From KBS50 sp042434095 (lineage in GTDB: Bacteria > Actinomycetota > Actinomycetes > Mycobacteriales > Micromonosporaceae): a stretch of DNA of 64,000 nt. A program made the translations under genes and the position numbers. Each line of letters starts with the position of its first letter. Position 1 is the stretch's first letter. The DNA is taken from positions 1 to 64,000 of the forward strand of contig NZ_JBHLUE010000002.1 of the NCBI RefSeq assembly GCF_042434095.1, given 5' to 3'. A model generated the notes under the pieces. The model saw nothing but the letters and a program-made list of their open reading frames with translations. It made no database searches and was not told where the DNA came from. This document shows positions 61,156 through 64,000 of the stretch, piece by piece.

Positions 61156-63084
61156 TCAGACGGTCGCGCTCAGCTGGTCGGCCAGCAGCCGGGCGAAGCG
61201 CGCCGGGTCCTTCAGCTCGCCACCCTCGGCCAGCAACGCCATCCCGTACAGCAACTCGGCCGTACGCCCCAACGCCTCGCCCTCGGCACCCTGCTCGTGC
61301 GCCTTACGCAGGCCGGTGACCAGCGGATGCGTCGGGTTCAGCTCGAGGATCCGCCGGGTCTGCGGCACGTCGTGCCCCATCGCCCGGTAGAGCTTCTCCA
61401 GCGTCGGCGTGATGTCCTCGGCGTCCCCGACCACGCACGCGGGCGAGGTGGTCAACCGGGTGGACAGCCGCACCTCCTTGACGTCGTCGGCGAGGCGCTC
61501 GCCCAGCCACGTCAGCAGGGACTCGAACTCCCGCTGCCGGTCCTGGTGCTCCGACTCGGCCGCCTTCTTCTCATCCTCGGTGTCCAGGTCGATCTGGCCC
61601 TTGGCCACCGACCGCAATGGCTTCCCGTCGAACTGGCCCACCTGCTCGACCCACACCTCGTCCACCGGATCGGTGAGCAGCAGCACCTCGTACCCCTTGG
61701 CCCGGAACGCCTCCAGGTGCGGCGAGTTCTCGACGCCGGCCCGCGTCTCGCCGGTGAGGTAGAAGATGTCGGTCTGGCCGTCCTTCATCCGCTCGACGTA
61801 CCCGCGCAGCGTGGTCGGCTGCTCCGGGTCGTGGGTCGAGGCCACCGAGATGAGGTCGAGGATCGTGTCGCGGTTGTCGGCGTCCTCGAGCAGGCCCTCC
61901 TTGAACGCCTTGCCGAACTCGGTCCAGAAGGTGCGGTAGCGCTCCGGCTGCTTCTCCCGCATCTCCCTGACGGTCGACAGCACCTTGCGGACCAGCCGCC
62001 GCCGCACGGCCCGGATCTGCCGGTCCTGCTGGAGGATCTCCCGGGAGATGTTCAGCGACAGGTCGTGAGCGTCCACCACACCCTTGACGAACCGCAGGTA
62101 GTTGGGGGTCAGCGCCTCACAGTCCTCCATGATGAAGACGCGCTTGACGTACAGCTGGACCCCGCGCCGGCCCTCCCGGGAGAACAGGTCGAACGGCGCG
62201 TGCGCCGGCAGGAAGAGCAGCGCCTCGTACTCGAACGTCCCCTCGGCCCGCATGTGGATGATCTCCAGCGGATCCGTCCAGTCGTGGCTGACGTGCTTGT
62301 AGAACTCGTGATATTCGGCGTCGTCGACCTCGTCCCGCGGGCGGGCCCAGAGCGCCTTCATCGAGTTGAGGGTCTGGACCTCGCGCACCGGCTCGCCGGG
62401 CTCGCCGCCCTCGCGGGGCTCACCGGGCCGCTCCACGGTCATCCGGATCGGCCAGGCGATGAAGTCCGAGTACCGCTTGACGATTTCCCGGATCTTCCAC
62501 TCGGCGGTGTAGTCGTACAGGTGGTCCTCGGGATCCGCCGGCTTGAGGTGCAGGGTGACGGCCGTACCCTGCGGCGCGTCGGCGACCTGCTCGATGTCGT
62601 ACGTGCCCTCGCCCGTCGACTCCCAGCGCGTGCCGGTGGTCTCGCCGGCCCGGCGGGTGGTCAGGGTGACCCGGTCGGCCACCATGAAGGTGGCGTAGAA
62701 ACCGACGCCGAACTGCCCGATCAGCTCCTGCGAGGCGGCGCCGTCGTTGGCCTCCCGGAGCTTGCGCAGCAGCTCCGCGGTGCCGGACTTGGCGATCGTG
62801 CCGATCAGCTCCACGACCTCGTCGCGGGACATCCCGATGCCGTTGTCCCGGACGGTGAGCGTACGCGTCCCGGGGTCCACCTCCAGCTCGATGTGCAGGT
62901 CCGAGGCGTCGACCGCCAGCTCCTTGTCGACCATCGACGCGATGCGCAGCTTGTCCAGCGCGTCCGACGCGTTGGAGATCAGCTCGCGGAGAAAAATGTC
63001 CTTGTTGGAGTAGATCGAGTGCACCATCAGCTGGAGCAGTTGGCGCGCCTCTGCCTGGAACTCCAACGTCTCGCGGTTGCTCAC
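61156..63084 (-). CDS. htpG: Hsp90-type chaperone HtpG
   Basis: 642 residues. The N-terminal GHKL ATPase is complete: ELISNASDALDKLR, DNGIGMSRDE and GQFGVGFYA. The middle and C-terminal domains follow with normal length. The GTG at 63084 (SNRETLEFQAEARQLL) is preferred because GGAAGG lies upstream and it matches the family start; the frame to 63201 adds a tail without homology. Housekeeping gene next to the toxin operon, separated by 90 bases. Confidence 0.95.
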   Translation of the reverse strand: MSNRETLEFQAEARQLLQLMVHSIYSNKDIFLRELISNASDALDKLRIASMVDKELAVDASDLHIELEVDPGTRTLTVRDNGIGMSRDEVVELIGTIAKSGTAELLRKLREANDGAASQELIGQFGVGFYATFMVADRVTLTTRRAGETTGTRWESTGEGTYDIEQVADAPQGTAVTLHLKPADPEDHLYDYTAEWKIREIVKRYSDFIAWPIRMTVERPGEPREGGEPGEPVREVQTLNSMKALWARPRDEVDDAEYHEFYKHVSHDWTDPLEIIHMRAEGTFEYEALLFLPAHAPFDLFSREGRRGVQLYVKRVFIMEDCEALTPNYLRFVKGVVDAHDLSLNISREILQQDRQIRAVRRRLVRKVLSTVREMREKQPERYRTFWTEFGKAFKEGLLEDADNRDTILDLISVASTHDPEQPTTLRGYVERMKDGQTDIFYLTGETRAGVENSPHLEAFRAKGYEVLLLTDPVDEVWVEQVGQFDGKPLRSVAKGQIDLDTEDEKKAAESEHQDRQREFESLLTWLGERLADDVKEVRLSTRLTTSPACVVGDAEDITPTLEKLYRAMGHDVPQTRRILELNPTHPLVTGLRKAHEQGAEGEALGRTAELLYGMALLAEGGELKDPARFARLLADQLSATV

Positions 63085-63120
63085 GACGCTTCCTTCCCTG
63101 ACCGGCCCGTTACGCCGGAA

Positions 63121-63150
63121 AGGATACGAGCAGCCGGGCCAGGTCGTCAC
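63121..63150 (-). promoter_or_regulatory. Possible htpG promoter
   Basis: Minus strand: GTGACG (63150-63145), an 18-base spacer and TATCCT (63126-63121), about 37 bases before the htpG start. Moderate match to a sigma70-type promoter. I see no CIRCE or HAIR element. The rest of 63085-63378 holds nothing else that I can support. Confidence 0.4.
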
Positions 63151-63378
63151 GCAGGGCCACCGATGGTCAGCGCAGCGTCCGAGAGGGATGCCGCCGGACA
63201 TTGACCCGACCCTATTGAAGGTGTCTCATGTCCGTCAGGATCCACCCGCACCATCGCTGGGCAGCAGGTGCTCGCGGTCCCGCCCCTCGGGCCCCACAAC
63301 GTCGGCACCCAATCAACGAGCTTCGCTGACTATTGTGGGTGACCGGACCGAAACGGTGGAGGGAACGGCGATGCGGCT

Positions 63379-64000
63379 GTGCTGATCGGGGAGCGCTACC
63401 GGCTGCTGCGCCTGGTGGGCCAGGGCGGAATGGGGCGGGTCTGGCTTGCCCGGGACGAGGTGCTGCACCGCGACGTCGCCGTCAAGGAGGTCGCCCTCCC
63501 GGACTGGCTGGGCGGCGAGGAACAGGACCGGCTCGTCGCCCGTACCCTCCGCGAGGCGCGACTCACCGCCCGGCTGAACCACCCCAACGTGGTCAGCGTG
63601 CACGACGTGGTGAGCGTGGACTCCACGCCGTGGATCGTGATGGAGTACGTCCCCTCCCGGTCCCTGCAGGACGTCCTCGAGGCCGGGCCGGTGTCACCCC
63701 GACGCGCCGCCCAGATCGGGCTGGCGGTGCTCGACGCGCTCACCGCCGCGCACCGCGCCGGCGTGGTGCACCGGGACGTCAAGCCGGGCAACGTGCTGAT
63801 GGCCGACGACGGTCGGATCATGCTCACCGACTTCGGGTTGGCCACCCTGGACGACGGCCGGGACGGGATCACCCGGTCCGGCATGATCATGGGGTCGCCC
63901 GAGTACGTGGCGCCGGAACGCGCGGCCGAGGGCGCGTCGACCGCGGCCACCGACCTGTGGTCGCTGGGCGCCACCCTGCACGCGGCCGTGGAGGGCAAAT
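63379..64000 (+). CDS. Ser/Thr protein kinase (PknB-type), start only
   Basis: The visible 207 residues form a Hanks-type kinase: GQGGMGRVWLA (Gly loop), VAVKEV (Lys), HRDVKPGNVL (catalytic loop), TDFGLA and GSPEYVAPE. The gene runs off the right edge, so a membrane helix or sensor domain cannot be judged. GTG start at 63379. The strong GGAGGG site lies in front of a five-codon mini-frame (ATG at 63371, TGA at 63383) that overlaps this start, so translation may be coupled to it. Confidence 0.88.
   Translation, partial: MLIGERYRLLRLVGQGGMGRVWLARDEVLHRDVAVKEVALPDWLGGEEQDRLVARTLREARLTARLNHPNVVSVHDVVSVDSTPWIVMEYVPSRSLQDVLEAGPVSPRRAAQIGLAVLDALTAAHRAGVVHRDVKPGNVLMADDGRIMLTDFGLATLDDGRDGITRSGMIMGSPEYVAPERAAEGASTAATDLWSLGATLHAAVEGK

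Noticed and set aside
63200..63230. Plus-strand promoter TTGACC with TATTGA
   Set aside because: The two elements are only six bases apart, and no good -10 lies at 17 bases.

Overview
The window is very GC-rich. Its codon use (G/C third positions, many GTG starts), a full actinobacterial type VII secretion (T7SS/ESX) gene set, mycosins, a SARP-type regulator and a Micromonospora-like rRNA leader point to a filamentous actinobacterium, most probably of the Micromonosporaceae. Genus and species cannot be decided from sequence reading alone.

Region by region. 1-600 is the upstream part of an rRNA operon that reads leftward out of the window: a boxA-bearing leader preceded by three tandem promoters. 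642-9326 is mostly housekeeping: topoisomerase IB, a phosphoribosyltransferase, a PRC-barrel protein, a flavin-dependent oxidoreductase/FMN reductase duo, thymidylate synthase plus dihydrofolate reductase, a HIT protein, and a nucleotidyltransferase/dCMP-deaminase-like pair. 9416-31001 is a leftward toxin operon: YbaB-like protein, small WXG/EspC-like protein, one 18.5-kb open reading frame (6178 codons), a SUKH-type candidate immunity protein and two unknown paralogues. 31167-53219 holds the T7SS: two mycosins, two WXG100 proteins, EccB, EccC, EccD, EccE, an EccA-like AAA+ protein fused to a beta-helix, and a PPE/WXG-like substrate, with toxin-immunity genes (SUKH-3, a YwqJ deaminase, SseB) scattered between. 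53225-57098 is a SARP regulator divergent from a small secreted Cys-rich protein. 57480-61065 is a second, smaller leftward toxin operon built on the same plan as the first: YbaB, EspC-like, WXG-like toxin, immunity genes. 61156-64000 holds HtpG and the start of a Ser/Thr kinase.

The most unusual object is the 6178-codon frame. It starts with a WXG-like secretion domain and ends with a calpain-type protease whose Cys/His/Asn triad is complete. In between lie a YwqJ deaminase, four papain-like (Tox-PL) domains and two RelA/SpoT-like domains. Between these modules, on the same strand and always in the +1 frame, sit eight complete small genes and one fragment. Seven of the eight have a good ribosome binding site (the site of the copy at 23974-24285 is weak). 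They form two families. One follows each RelA/SpoT-like domain, the other follows each module that ends in Tox-PL. The giant frame stays open through all of them and then resumes the next toxin module in phase. I read this as a stacked toxin array with nested immunity genes.

Working model: the Ecc core exports WXG-scaffold toxins with the help of the small EspC/WXG-like partners, mycosins process substrates, and the nested and downstream small genes protect the producer. All toxin and immunity assignments come from motif recognition and gene context; none was tested by a database search.
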